Source: Chrysoperla carnea
Taxonomy: Eukaryota > Arthropoda > Insecta > Neuroptera > Chrysopidae
Direction: 5' to 3'
NCBI RefSeq assembly: GCF_905475395.1
Contig: NC_058339.1
Span: forward strand, 41,363,172-41,427,171
Length of the DNA stretch: 64,000 bases
The notes under the pieces are model-generated. The model was not told the origin of the DNA. It saw only the letters and a list, made by a program, of their open reading frames with translations, and searched no databases. A program made the position numbers and the translations under genes. The number at the start of each line of letters is the position of its first letter. Position 1 is the first letter of the stretch. Below are positions 37,152-48,700 of this stretch, piece by piece.

Positions 37152-39381
37152 ATATCCTCAAAATAAAACTAGGTAAGAACGATCCTGACTTACTAATTAA
37201 CTCATGGTCATAAAACTAATTGATTTTTTTATTTCTGTGTTTTATGTTTTCTAACATTCTGCACGTATATTATTTGTACATTTGACCTGTAATGTCTCAT
37301 TTTATTAACTTCCTGACATGAACTTATTGTATTCGACGGAAAATCGACAGAAATTATGAAAATCTAAGTTACTATGTATTTTAAATTAGTAAAATGGGCA
37401 TATTTATTATTTAGCAAAGTTATAGAAAATTATTTAAATTTATTAGATATTTATTTATCAGGTAGCGCATTCATTTTTCTGTAATAATTATTAGACGATT
37501 ATTATTGGGGACATTTAAACAATTTTTTTAATCGACTTTCTAGATAAACATTGATTTTTTATCAGGAGATCATGATGACTAAAATTTGTAGTATTTATTA
37601 ATGAAAATTTCTAGGAAATTCTTACTATAGTTCTCAAATGAATATGATTGTATAATTTTCATTGTTATCATGTTTTATGCTACATTTTCCTCCTTTTACA
37701 CTCTCTCCACGGTACGTTATTTTTATCATTTCATCTGCCTACCATTCCTAGACATTACTTAAACGGGTAGCATCTTCTTTTTTCCTTTTAATAAAAAGTT
37801 TTAATTTTAGATAAACAATTATTTTTTGGCCATACTCTATACAGGTCCAACATATACATACATTATGTTTAACTTTTGGTGTATACATACATACAAATTT
37901 AATGTTTACATTGTACTTTTTAGTTTACATAATTAATATTATTTTATTTACAAAAGTTAGGCATACACTGTGGCTTACATCAATATGAGGTCGATATTTT
38001 TAGCACGAATCAATTATACTTACTACTACAGGTACTAAAATTGTTATTATTCATTCTTAATTTTCGATGCCCAAAATAATGGGACTAATTATTTTTAAGT
38101 GTGAAAGTTTCATGTGTCATTGCTACCACAGATGTTACAAATTCCACGGCCTTATCGTGTAAGGCAAGGGAGGCGAACCAGTGGCACGCGACACAATATT
38201 TTGGGCACGTCACCGATCACAAAGTTCACTATGAAGTATTTTATGAACAAACGCAAGCGATCCTACGAACGCGAGCTCGTTTGTTATTGTATAGTAACAT
38301 CGTGGACTACAATTCCTAATAACGCATAGTTTGTTTACGCATAGCATAAATGCATAATAATATGGCCTCAATTGTTTCCATTGGAAACAGGCACGTTGAT
38401 ACATAAAGATTCGACACTCTGATACCCTGGTGTAAGGTACCTACTCTTCAGAATACCTAGGAAATCTATGACATACCTTATAATCTACATTGCCAGTAAT
38501 ATAAGTGCAAATAATGAATATTATGAAAGAACTTCATGGTTCACATATTTAAAAAAAATTAATTTAGCAATTTTGCATGTTTACTTTGTGTATAAATAAA
38601 TATTATGTATTTTCTCATAAAACTTTTATTACTCATTATTTTATTACACTCTATGAAATAAGAAATGACATCAATGTTTAATTATAAAATTATATTCTAA
38701 TTTACCCATAGTTATGTTTTCCTCATCATACGACCGCGACATTTGGAAATCCAATGTCAATTATAAACGAGCTTGTACGCACGTAGCCTCCAGTAAGTAC
38801 AATGTGTAGGTATATTTTTGTATTAATCGCAATATGAAATATAGACAAATCCTCGAAATCTATTTTATACACCAAGTGCCATGCGATATGGGTTTGCTAA
38901 TTCTATGCGAAGTTACAGTTGAAAAAAGGTGGTATTACGTTTTTTTTAAGTCTGATTCATCGATCTAGTATCGCCCAAATATTATTGATAACATTATTTA
39001 AAATAGCGGCCCCGATAAAAAAAAGGTTCGCCTATCCCGAAAAATGGGTCGCCACTATGATCTGGACGCTACTTTCATCAATTAATTATTAGAATCTAAT
39101 CGAAAAACATTTCTAGTCTACTCCGACATCTATGTAAATAAAAAAATGAATGTCTATCTCGCCCTAAAATGGACTTACGAGACCCTTGTATATTGAAAGT
39201 AAATTGAACAAAATAAAATAAAAAATAAATTTTATATTATGACTATTTTAATTTTTACTTGTAGTTAAAAATAAATTAAATAATAATGATTAATTTTTTA
39301 TTATTTTTTTATTTTAGGAAAAATATGTACAAATATATACAATAAAATATCGTTTTTATCAATTTTACTGGTTTAATTATT
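37152..39381. other. Intergenic DNA between the hAT element and the foldback
   Basis: AT-rich except for a CpG-richer patch at 38110..38300 and the palindrome GTTTCCATTGGAAAC at 38374..38388. A GCGGCCCCGATAAAAAAAAG patch near 39006 looks transposon-derived. No gene seen. Confidence 0.45.
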
Positions 39382-39537
39382 AATATCCAATATTATACCT
39401 ACCTCTATCTTTTATCCTTTACAGGGATTTCCGAAATATCAAACAGAACCTACATTTTTAACAAAATATAATAATTACCATTCATTTATAGATGAGTAAA
39501 AGGTATTTATATTACATTATTGATCATAAAAACATGT

Positions 39538-39602
39538 CAAAGGTGGAGTAGTGGCTAGCATAGTCGCCTCAGATTTCAGAGTACCTCGGTTCGTATCTAG
39601 GG
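39538..39602 (+). repeat. tRNA-like sequence in the left arm of the foldback
   Basis: It has an A-box-like AGTGGCTAGCATAGTCG and a B-box-like GGTTCGTATC about 30 bases later, the layout of a tRNA internal pol III promoter. Helices are imperfect, so this is not a functional tRNA. An inverted copy lies at 42055..42121. Confidence 0.5.
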
Positions 39603-39770
39603 TTGTCGCTATTAATTTTTTTTTATTATAAATAAATAAAAATTGTTATATATTTTAAATTTTGTTTTATTTTTTAAATTTCTATCCTATTTTTTCTTTC
39701 AGAACAAAATTATCAATTAATTATTTATTTAGTAAAGGTAAGTATTAAGTTAATTATATGGTTATAAATA

Positions 39771-39838
39771 AGCCGGGTGGCTGTGTGGGTATAGCACTTG
39801 CCCATGAAACCAAGGTACGCTGGTTCATATACTGGTTA
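39771..39838 (+). repeat. tRNA-like (SINE-head-like) sequence
   Basis: It begins GCCGGGTGGCTGTGTGGGTA, then GCACTTGCCC and a B-box-like GGTTCATATAC. The layout matches tRNA-derived SINE heads; the T stem is not fully paired. Confidence 0.45.
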
Positions 39839-40294
39839 TGGTTAACATTTATACTTTTAAATTAAATGAATTTATCATGATGTTAAAAATTTTTCACTTT
39901 TTTATAGTTTTAACCCGCCCTCTTGCCATAAATAACGTCAGTTATACTTATGTCATAAATCAATTCTGTCAGAGGGAGGGAATTTAAATAATTATAAATA
40001 TATTTCACTCTTTAAAATCATGTTCTCCTGTTACATTATATTAAAAATATGTATGGCTTGGTTATGCTAAAATTTTAAACATTTTGATAGGAGAACATGT
40101 CATATAGTTTATCTCACTCATATTCTCCTATTACAAAATATTAAAATTTGTATTTATAAAATTAAAAAATATGAAAATGACTAAAATTTGAAATTCTGTA
40201 ACAGGAGAATATGTTATATGTTATATATTTTATTCGACTTTTTTTTTATAACATATTCGCCTATTACAAAATATTAAAAAATACTTATTTTGCG

Positions 40295-40520
40295 TGCAGC
40301 TCCGCGATCTTAGCAGCTCATGTGCGGAATTTCGATTGACCAATTATACCATCTGAAAGGTCAGAAATTGGTCATAAAAGGTCAGTTGGTCTCATTAATT
40401 GGTCAGCATCAGAAAATTTTTTATTAAAGATTGAAAAAACTCCACCTATGCGCGATCGGGAAGCATTCGCTGATAATTGGTCAGCTAATATAAATAAATA
40501 ATTGGTCAGTTTAATTTTTT
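40295..40520. repeat. Left inner arm of the foldback element (matches 41560..41840)
   Basis: It includes GCTCCGCGATCTTAGCA, TGTGCGGAATTTCGATTG, repeated TTGGTCA units and CGCGATCGGGAAGCATTCGC; all reappear inverted in 41560..41840. The right arm has about 50 extra bases near 41640..41690. Confidence 0.85.
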
Positions 40521-40961
40521 TTATATTCAAAAAATAATATAATTTCGAAAAAATTTTCAATTTTTTCAACATTTGTACTAGGAGAACATAAGTGGGAATT
40601 AGTAGTTCCTGATAAGGAGAAAGGCGAGTAAGTGTTTTCACCCCGAAAGTCTAAAATTTTATTTTGGCAGAAAGTTATTGGTCTGCCCACTAGAGGTCAC
40701 ACTCACCAAACACGGGTGTGCAGACCACTAACTTTCTGACTTACGAGGTGACAACAATTACCTTGCTATCAGGTACTACTTATTCCGTCCGTCCTTGATG
40801 TTCTCCTAGTAGAAATGTGAAAAAAATTGAAGTTTTTGAACGAAAAAAAACTAATTTTTTCATCATTTACTAGGCAAACATGCTGTGGTGGAAATTTGAA
40901 AAAAAATGAAAATAAAAATCAGATTTTGCTTAAAAGATTTAATGAACTTTTTTTTAATATA

Positions 40962-41040
40962 TGTCCTCACCTAGTTTCGAACCAAGGGACTATTTATTCG
41001 AAGTCAGATACGCTAACCATTATACCATTAGGGCTCTGTT
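40962..41040 (-). repeat. tRNA-Arg-like relic
   Basis: On the minus strand: CCTAATGGTATAATGGTTAG, then TCTGACTTCGAA (resembling the tRNA-Arg(UCG) anticodon arm), then GGTTCGAAAC. The T arm can pair with wobble, but the anticodon stem is broken. Confidence 0.5.
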
Positions 41041-41261
41041 ATTCGTATTAATAAATAATTATATTCATATTTTCGACTTTCTTAAATTATAACAAAAAGT
41101 AAAACTCATTTTCGGAAAATTTTGAGTAGTATTATTACAAAAAAAAATGGCAAACGAAGTTTGAAATACTTACCTATCGTGAAGTTCGAAATACTCACCT
41201 ATTTTTAACTGAAATAATATTGTATAGCTACAGAGAGATGGGGAAAAATAAAATAAAAACA

Positions 41262-41369
41262 TTATGAACACCTATGACAAAATTTTTATACTAACATCAT
41301 TATTTTTAAGCGTTACAAACTTGGGACTAAACTTAATATACTATGTATATTTCATATATACATGGTATA
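41262..41369 (+). repeat. Repeat family R1, terminal fragment inside the foldback
   Basis: The last 108 bases of the family, from TTATGAACACCTATGACAAA to ACATGGTATA, nearly identical to 3151..3258. It interrupts the mirror symmetry of the foldback element. Confidence 0.8.
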
Positions 41370-41559
41370 AAAAGAGTGAAAAATTTAAATAAAAGGAAAA
41401 ATTCATTTTTTTAAAAGTAAAAATTATAAAAAAAATATTTCCCCTACTCTGTCTGGTTTATAGTGAAGAGCTGTGCGTAAGTACTCACTGCCCTGATAAA
41501 ACCATCCGGCTCAAAGCATGCGCGTTACGACAGAGACAACTTTTTTAATTTTTTTTAAT

Positions 41560-41840
41560 ATTAAATTAAACTGACCAATTATTTATATTAGCTGACCAAT
41601 TATCAGCGAATGCTTCCCGATCGCGCATAGGTGGAGTTTTTTATTTTTTCTGCGAATGAGGTGCTAAACTTATTAATTGACCTTGAAAAACTTTAATCTT
41701 TAATAAAAAATTTTCTGATGCTGACCAATTAATGAGACCAACTGACCTTTTATGACCAATTTCTGACCTTTCAGATGGTATAATTGGTCAATCGAAATTC
41801 CGCACATGAGGTGCTAAGATCGCGGAGCTTTTGCGTGCTT
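41560..41840. repeat. Right inner arm of the foldback element
   Basis: Inverted counterpart of 40295..40520, with several TGACCAATT units and a slightly longer middle. High identity over about 200 bases suggests a recent event or gene conversion between arms. Confidence 0.85.
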
Positions 41841-42054
41841 TTTTGTTTGTACATACATGCAAATTTATTCTTCTTAAATGAAATTTTATAAGATATTGTC
41901 ATAGGAGAACATGTTATTTTACAAAAAAAAAAAAAAAAAAAATTATATTAGTCAAATTTTCCTACTAATGTCATAAATCATTCTTCTGTCAGGAGGTGGG
42001 TCTAAAAAAATTTTCTCGGCATAATAAATTATTTAATTAAATCTTAATCGTCGC

Positions 42055-42121
42055 ATTGATGGATACGAACCGTGGTACTCTGTAACCGGAGGCGACCATG
42101 CTAGTCACTGCTCCAACTTTG
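42055..42121 (-). repeat. tRNA-like sequence in the right arm of the foldback
   Basis: Inverted copy of 39538..39602: on the minus strand AGTGACTAGCATGGTCGCCT and GGTTCGTATCC. Confidence 0.5.
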
Positions 42122-44611
42122 ACATGCTATATGTATCAATAATGTAATATAAATACATTTTACTTACCTTCTTTTTAATAACTTACTTTTAAATGAATGG
42201 TAGTAATAAAAGATAAAGGTAGGTATAATATTGAATAATAATAATTTTAAAAATAAAATTTTTTAAAGTTTAATATATCAACAAAATACATATACATAAT
42301 ATCAACCAATACACATAACATCAATCGTATGTGTACATAATACGAAACACTGATTGTGAACGTACATTTTACACTTTTTCAATTTTAAACAGGAATCATT
42401 TTCAAATATTTTGAAAAATTGAACCATTTTTTATGGCTTAGTTTCTTTGACTCTAGTACCAAAACGAAGTTACGCCCATACTTTCTTGAATGCGTACCAG
42501 TTATCTCTGATTATGAAATGGTTACCTATGGTCACAAATAGAAATATGTTTTAAATAAAACACAGATAAAAAAGAATTTGTATAAAAATTCATATTTATT
42601 TAGATAAATAATAAAATATAATAATACTTATTGCAAATACTAAATTTTGTTCATTTTTAAATGTACAATTTGCGATTAAATTCAATATAAAAACAAATTA
42701 TGCATTATCGATTAAACTTTGTGTTAAACCTTCTGTTGAGCTTATAATAATTTTTTATAATTTGCATAAAATATTAACACAATAATTAATATCATATTCA
42801 ATAAGTAGTTAAAGAATGGAATACTAATAAATATAAAAATTTAAAATTAAAATTGCACTTATTCGATATCAAATAAATATAATATTTCAGGAATCATGGA
42901 CTGTTTATTTATGCGAGTTAAATAACTATCCGAAAAAAAAACAATTTTATAAATAATTTCTTAGTCTGAAAATCGAAAATTTTGAATAAATATTTGAAAA
43001 ATGAAGAAAATATATCAGAAAATTCAACAAATAACAATGATGATTTATCAGTTTTTGCATCTTTAAAAAATATTTAGCTACAGTGTAACGAAAAAAATGT
43101 TTACGAATTTTAGTAGTCAATTTTTACTATGATTTTTAACATTTATTCTAAACATTGTTATAAAGAATAATAAGAAACAAAAATATAATTTAGTCATAAA
43201 CAATCAAATCTCAATAGGTAAAAGCGGTCTTGTCGAATAAACTCAATATTTTCCGTTAAAAACAATGACAATTACAAAGTTAGCAATTTCATACGATAAA
43301 TTAATAATAAATTTATATAACTTAATGGATCGAGCTGCTAGAGGTGGAGCAAAGACAATGGAGTTAGTTAGTTAGCTGCAGCGTCTTATGGAAATTTTTA
43401 CTTTTAAAATAATCACATAAAAATGATTTTCTTAAATTTAAAATGCTTAAAAGTAATTGGTGAATAAAATTTTTACATATTGCGATTATAATATTGTAAT
43501 TTCCAAATTTTTTGTTTGGAAATTTCAGTTGATAAGTGAAATATAAAGCATAGCATGACAAAAGCAGAATGGAAAGAATTAATCACGATTTATAAAGTTT
43601 AATTATCAACAATTTATCAATTTATGAGTTATTTGAAATGACAGTGTTTCTATTCTACTAAATTCGAAATAAATTTATTTAAAATGTCGCATCGTTTAAA
43701 AAAACTGCTAGTCAATTTTTAAAAAATTCGTTTAACATTTGATCTCTTGTTATTTGTTCTTCCTTACTCAAAATGAATTAAATATTTTTCATGATTATTT
43801 TCGCTACGTTAAATGATTTTAACTATGCACTTTTAATGTTATAAATAGAAAATGATGAATTGATATAATTACAATTTACTAATAAAACGCTAAATAAAAG
43901 CAAATAATATACTGTGCGCAAAATTAAAAAGGCACATAAAAGCTTAAAAATTCATAAATGATCTTAAGTATACTAGAAAATTCGAGATTAAATAAAAATA
44001 ATACTATTGGTTTAGAGTAATCGAGGATTTTTTTTAACAAAGCATAATAAAGGCAGTAAAATGGAATTTTTCGTAAAGTAGTATTGCAAATGATTGTTTG
44101 GACCATGCCATCTAACGACAAAAAATTGGAATAATGAACAAAATGATCGCATTCAGAGAAAGTTTTCGATCAGTATATCATTGAGCAATGTTTCATGTTC
44201 TAAAAATCATTTAATAAAATATCATAAAAAACCGATGGTATTTTCTGAATGCAGCCACTAATAAACAGAATGCATGGTTTATAAAATGGGGTTGTACTGT
44301 AAAAAAGCAATATTCTGTTACGTTAACAGTATTTAATGGATCTGAATAATTGACAAATTTAAAATTGTACCTCCTTGTTAAGGAAACAAAATATAAAATT
44401 ATAACTAATAAAAATAAATGTTACTAAAAATAATAAGATATTAATTTATTATGCATAACATTAGAATTTATCAGGTTTTGTTGTAAAAATAAAAAAATGG
44501 AGTTCATAGTATTAAATATTATATAATAATATTAAATCGTAATCACGTCCAGAAAAATAATAATATGAATGAGCCATAGGGGAATGGACAAAAAAAAATA
44601 GAATCAATCTT

Positions 44612-44741
44612 TGATCATTCGTTGCACGCTTCGTCCCTTTCTTTATTGGATATATTTGGAATTTTGTAAAACAATTTTTCTTGCTGATGAAATTCGAATA
44701 AAGAAAGGAATGAAACGTACAAAATGTTCAACGAATGATCA
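44612..44741. repeat. 130-bp hairpin repeat
   Basis: TGATCATTCGTTG at 44612 and CAACGAATGATCA ending at 44741 are perfect inverted partners; the arms continue inwards with CCCTTTCTTTATT facing AATAAAGAAAGGA. Confidence 0.7.
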
Positions 44742-45297
44742 TGGAATGATTCAAATTATTTATTCTCCTTTTTGCTGTGACTTATTCATATTTTTATAAA
44801 ATAATATTTCACATTAGTTGCTTTATTCTAATGGTAAACTACAACTGATTTGCATTTAAATGTATAATGTAGAATAATTGGTACGATAAACAATCCTGGT
44901 TATTTAGTGCTAAAATAAAGCGATTGTAAACATCATGTATTAGGTTTTCTACATTTGTTATCTTTTTTTGTCATCAGTAGACCGATTCTCGAAATCAAAT
45001 GCATTAGAAATATGAAAAATAAAATTTCCGAAAATTCGAAAGTACTCACATTGAGAAAATACCTGACAGGCATAGGTGTGTAATCGATACTTGATAATAT
45101 TAATTATTTAATAATATCGACTGAGTTATAAAAGCGATTCACATATCATTCCCAACAGTAATTCATTACCAAAACCACGGATTGTAATATAATAGTGTGA
45201 AACGTTTGTGTATTTTGTATACACAAACATATAAGTAGAATATAGACACGAAGAGGTTACACATAATTTGTGTCGCTTACATAGAACAAAAGTGACA

Positions 45298-45358
45298 GAG
45301 TTGGTTACGGCCTAGACCGAATATTTAGAGAACCCGGGTTCAAATCCCGCTTTATGTG
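45298..45358 (+). repeat. tRNA-like sequence with a strong B box
   Basis: GTTGGTTACGGCCTAGA followed by GGGTTCAAATCCC. The T arm pairs at four of five positions; the D and anticodon arms do not fold well. Shares GGCCTAGA with 48083..48152, so both may belong to one SINE family. Confidence 0.5.
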
Positions 45359-45693
45359 TAATTTTTTCGCTTCTTTCCATTCCATACAGATTTTTTCAAC
45401 AAACGAATGCCCTACTAGGCGATACTGTAACCATATATTCATTCACTCTAGCAGTTATTTAAATTTCTTCTAGTGAGTTAGAATAATCTTCGTTAAATGG
45501 GCTTTTTCTCAATATTTTCCACTGTTTTTTTTTTATACATTATACGGCTAAGAATGGCGACGTTGTCGTATCTCTTTTATAAGATATCCCAAATTTTTGC
45601 TAAACATTTCATTCACATTATTTCGTCCAATGGCGATATTTAGAATAAGATTAAATTTTTATTATTTTAAGTTCCAAGTATAAATATATATAT

Positions 45694-45699
45694 TTTATT
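45694..45699 (-). promoter_or_regulatory. Polyadenylation signal of UGDH
   Basis: AATAAA on the minus strand, about 75 bases after the UGDH stop. Confidence 0.45.
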
Positions 45700-45774
45700 A
45701 AGGATATAGCTTTCTAAGGAAAACTTATTTGTTATCAAAAATTTGGGATAGTTAAATGAAATTTTCGAATATTA

Positions 45775-48700
45775 TTATGTTTGAACACGACTTCCCCATA
45801 ATCTTGCTTGAATTGGTCGTTGAATACGTTTACCTATAGTCTGTACATGAAATCCAATTTTCAATAATGCATCATGATTTAAAATCTTACGTCCATCGAA
45901 TATGTATGCTGGTTTCATCATCACTTGATATATTTTATGAAAATCAAGTGCCTAAAAAAATAGATAACATTATAATTATAAAAATAAAACAATTCAACTG
46001 TAAAGGATTTTATTATTACCATAAATTCATCCCATTCTGTACAAACAACCAACGCGTGAGCTCCTTTTGCTGCTTCGTAAGCATTATCGTAAATATGAAC
46101 AGTTTTCCGTATAACTTCTGGTTCTTCTGTTACTGATGGATGTGTTAAATCAGCCATTATTTGATCATGCTCAACCTGTTTTAAGAAATTATTTAAAATT
46201 GAATTTCGATACTTTGTCACCATTTTAACTAAAATAAAATATTGGAGAAAGTAAACCTAATTTCCCGATCCTGTATTTCTAAGACATTTGATTAAGTGAT
46301 TTAAGCCTCCTGAGTACAAGACGCTCACATCTGCCATGTGCGACAAAACTGATTTATTTTAATTATTACTCTTTAAAATTGGTTTGCAACTACTGAGACT
46401 GTAAAATGTACAAAACTGTAAAAAGACACACTGAAGTGAAAATTCATTCCGGGAAATCAGCTTTAAAGCACCACAGTGGTCGTTAGTTATGGAATGCAAG
46501 ACAACCGTTGTAATCACAGAAAATTCGTTCAAATTAGCAATCGGAGTGTGCCTTCGGATTTGGAAAATCGCAACTACTTTGAAGAGGCTAACAACGAGAA
46601 GATGTATAAAGTTTCCAGTAATTACTTGCTGCTCAGGTGAGATGAAAGGGATGTTTTCCTGTACACTCAAAAGCTAATGATGTGGAGTTGAAAAGAAAAT
46701 ATATGAGTTTGAAACAAGAACTACAAGGAATTTTACAGAATAACGTACTTACTTTTGGATCATAGATGTGTAAAATTGCACCTTCGATCAGTAATGTTTT
46801 ACAAACATGAATAGCCGGACTCTCTCTTGTATCACCAGTATTCTTTTTAAATGCAAAACCTAATATGGCAATATGTTTACCACTGACAGTATTAAATAAT
46901 GATTCCACAATTTTATTACTAAACCTAGATTTTTGATATTCATTCATGTCAATCACTTGTTGCCAATAATTTGCTACTTCTGGTAGATTTAAACATTCAC
47001 AAATATATACTAAATTGAGGATATCTTTTTGAAAACAACTACCACCAAATCCAATAGATGCTTGTAAAAATTTTGATCCTATACGAGAATCTAAACCAAC
47101 AGCACGTGCAACTTCTGACACATCAGCTCCAGTTGCTTCACAAACGGCTGATAAGGAGTTAATACTTGATATTCTTTGAGCTAAAAATGCATTTGCAGCC
47201 TGAAAATTAAAATTAATACAAATTAAAATCATCTTCTTATGCAATCATCTTTACGGTGTTTTTTTCTTAAAGTAGTTTATCGTTCATCATTGTTTGGACT
47301 CAATTATATTTTGTCTCATAGATTTATAAAGATAAAATTAGCCGAAAGTTGAAAAGATTTTAAAAGTATAAATTTAAACTCGTAATTTTCTTACGAAGAA
47401 CGAAGAACAGTTTTTATAAGTAATTAATATTATTACTTAATATTATTTTAAGTTTATGAACTTTATTGATTTTCGTAGGAAGTGTCGTTTTATGATACTA
47501 TTAGAATCCTTAAGGAGCACCTAAAGTGAGCAAGTGTAACTCTTTTATTAAATTTAATATATTATGGAATCAGGTTTCATTATTTCAAACTATGTATTCA
47601 GAATAGAAAAACAGAGGATGTTTACTAGAAACTGTGAAACTGATAATCACTCATCGTAGAAAGCTGTAATTGGTCTTACATTGTTCAGAATTTAGTTTTC
47701 TATAACTATACTCATTCAATATTTTTGTTGAAAGTGTAAGTTTGCTCATAAAACGGAATTAAATTTGAAAAATGATAGTCTTTGTCTTCCAAATGCAAAA
47801 TTGCAAGAGTATCACAACACCAAAAATTCTTACAAGCATACAGCATCTTGCATGAATGTACTGCAATAATTTTTAAGAACCAGGACTTTATTCAGTACTA
47901 TCAAAATTCTACATTAAAAGTTTATTTTCTTAAAAATTAGCCACATTACAACGCGTTTATTTCTAAAGACCGAGCTTAATGTATTAATCACAGAAAAATC
48001 CGTAGAGATCCGTAGCTATGCACCAACATACTCGTTCATCAGTTAATCAGTTAATAAAGCAATTTACATGTTTTCGAAGAGCATCTTGTGGCTCAGTAGA
48101 CAAAATGTCGGCCTAGAATTGCATAGTTTGAGGATACACATCAATACTAGGTAATTTTTGGTTCTATCAGGCAAAAAATAAACCATAAATTATTTATTTA
48201 TTCTACCCTAAATAAATTTTGTAGACTTACAAGTTTTGATAATTCTGATGACCACGTGTTTGTAGTTAAAATATTTTTTCTTGGTATCCAATGTTCGTAT
48301 ACTTTACATAATTCTTCAATAGCAAGTTGACCTTCAGGTGTATCTTCGCCACCAATTAAAACACGATCAGCATGTAATAAATCTTCAATGGCTGTACCTT
48401 CCGCCAAAAATTCTGGATTTGATAATATTTGATACGATACACCTGGTTTGTTATTGGCACGTAAAATATTTAAAATACTTTCGGCAGCTCGTACTGGAAC
48501 TGTACTTTTTTCAACTACAATTTTATTACTATTTGCTATATCGGCTATCATACGTGCAGCACCTTCTACATATTTTAGATCAGCTGCACGTCCTTTACCG
48601 TTTCCAAAAACTTTTGTTGGTGTATTTACTGATATGAATATTAAATCAGCTTCTTGAATACCAGTATGGATGTCCGTGGAGAAAAATAAATTAACACCTC

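Larger units (their letters stand above)
39382..42240. mobile_element. About 2.9-kb foldback (long inverted repeat) element
   Basis: Several blocks occur on the left and again, inverted, on the right in mirror order: 39382..39404 with 42218..42240; 39500..39600 with 42055..42165; 40295..40520 with 41560..41840; and a central palindrome 40576..40812 whose stem is 40668..40686 with 40720..40738. Blocks are separated by unmatched stretches, including a fragment of repeat family R1 at 41262..41369 in the right half. No transposase frame is visible. Galileo/Foldback-type DNA transposons show similar long arms with internal motifs, but I cannot assign a superfamily or see a target duplication. Confidence 0.75.
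42241..45693. other. Intergenic DNA between the foldback and UGDH
   Basis: Low-complexity AT-rich DNA with one hairpin (44612..44741) and one tRNA-like sequence (45298..45358). No gene seen. Confidence 0.5.

Noticed and set aside
39382-42240. CRISPR-like array from the repeated GGAGAACATG motif
   Set aside because: Copies alternate in orientation with irregular spacing in a eukaryotic genome; this is transposon structure.
45298-45358. A real tRNA gene
   Set aside because: The B box is excellent, but the D and anticodon arms do not fold and the acceptor ends do not pair; reported as a tRNA-like repeat. The same reasoning applies to the other tRNA-like entries.
46359-46670. 103-codon frame inside UGDH intron 3
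   Set aside because: It lies between well-defined UGDH exons, lacks splice links and has no recognisable domain.
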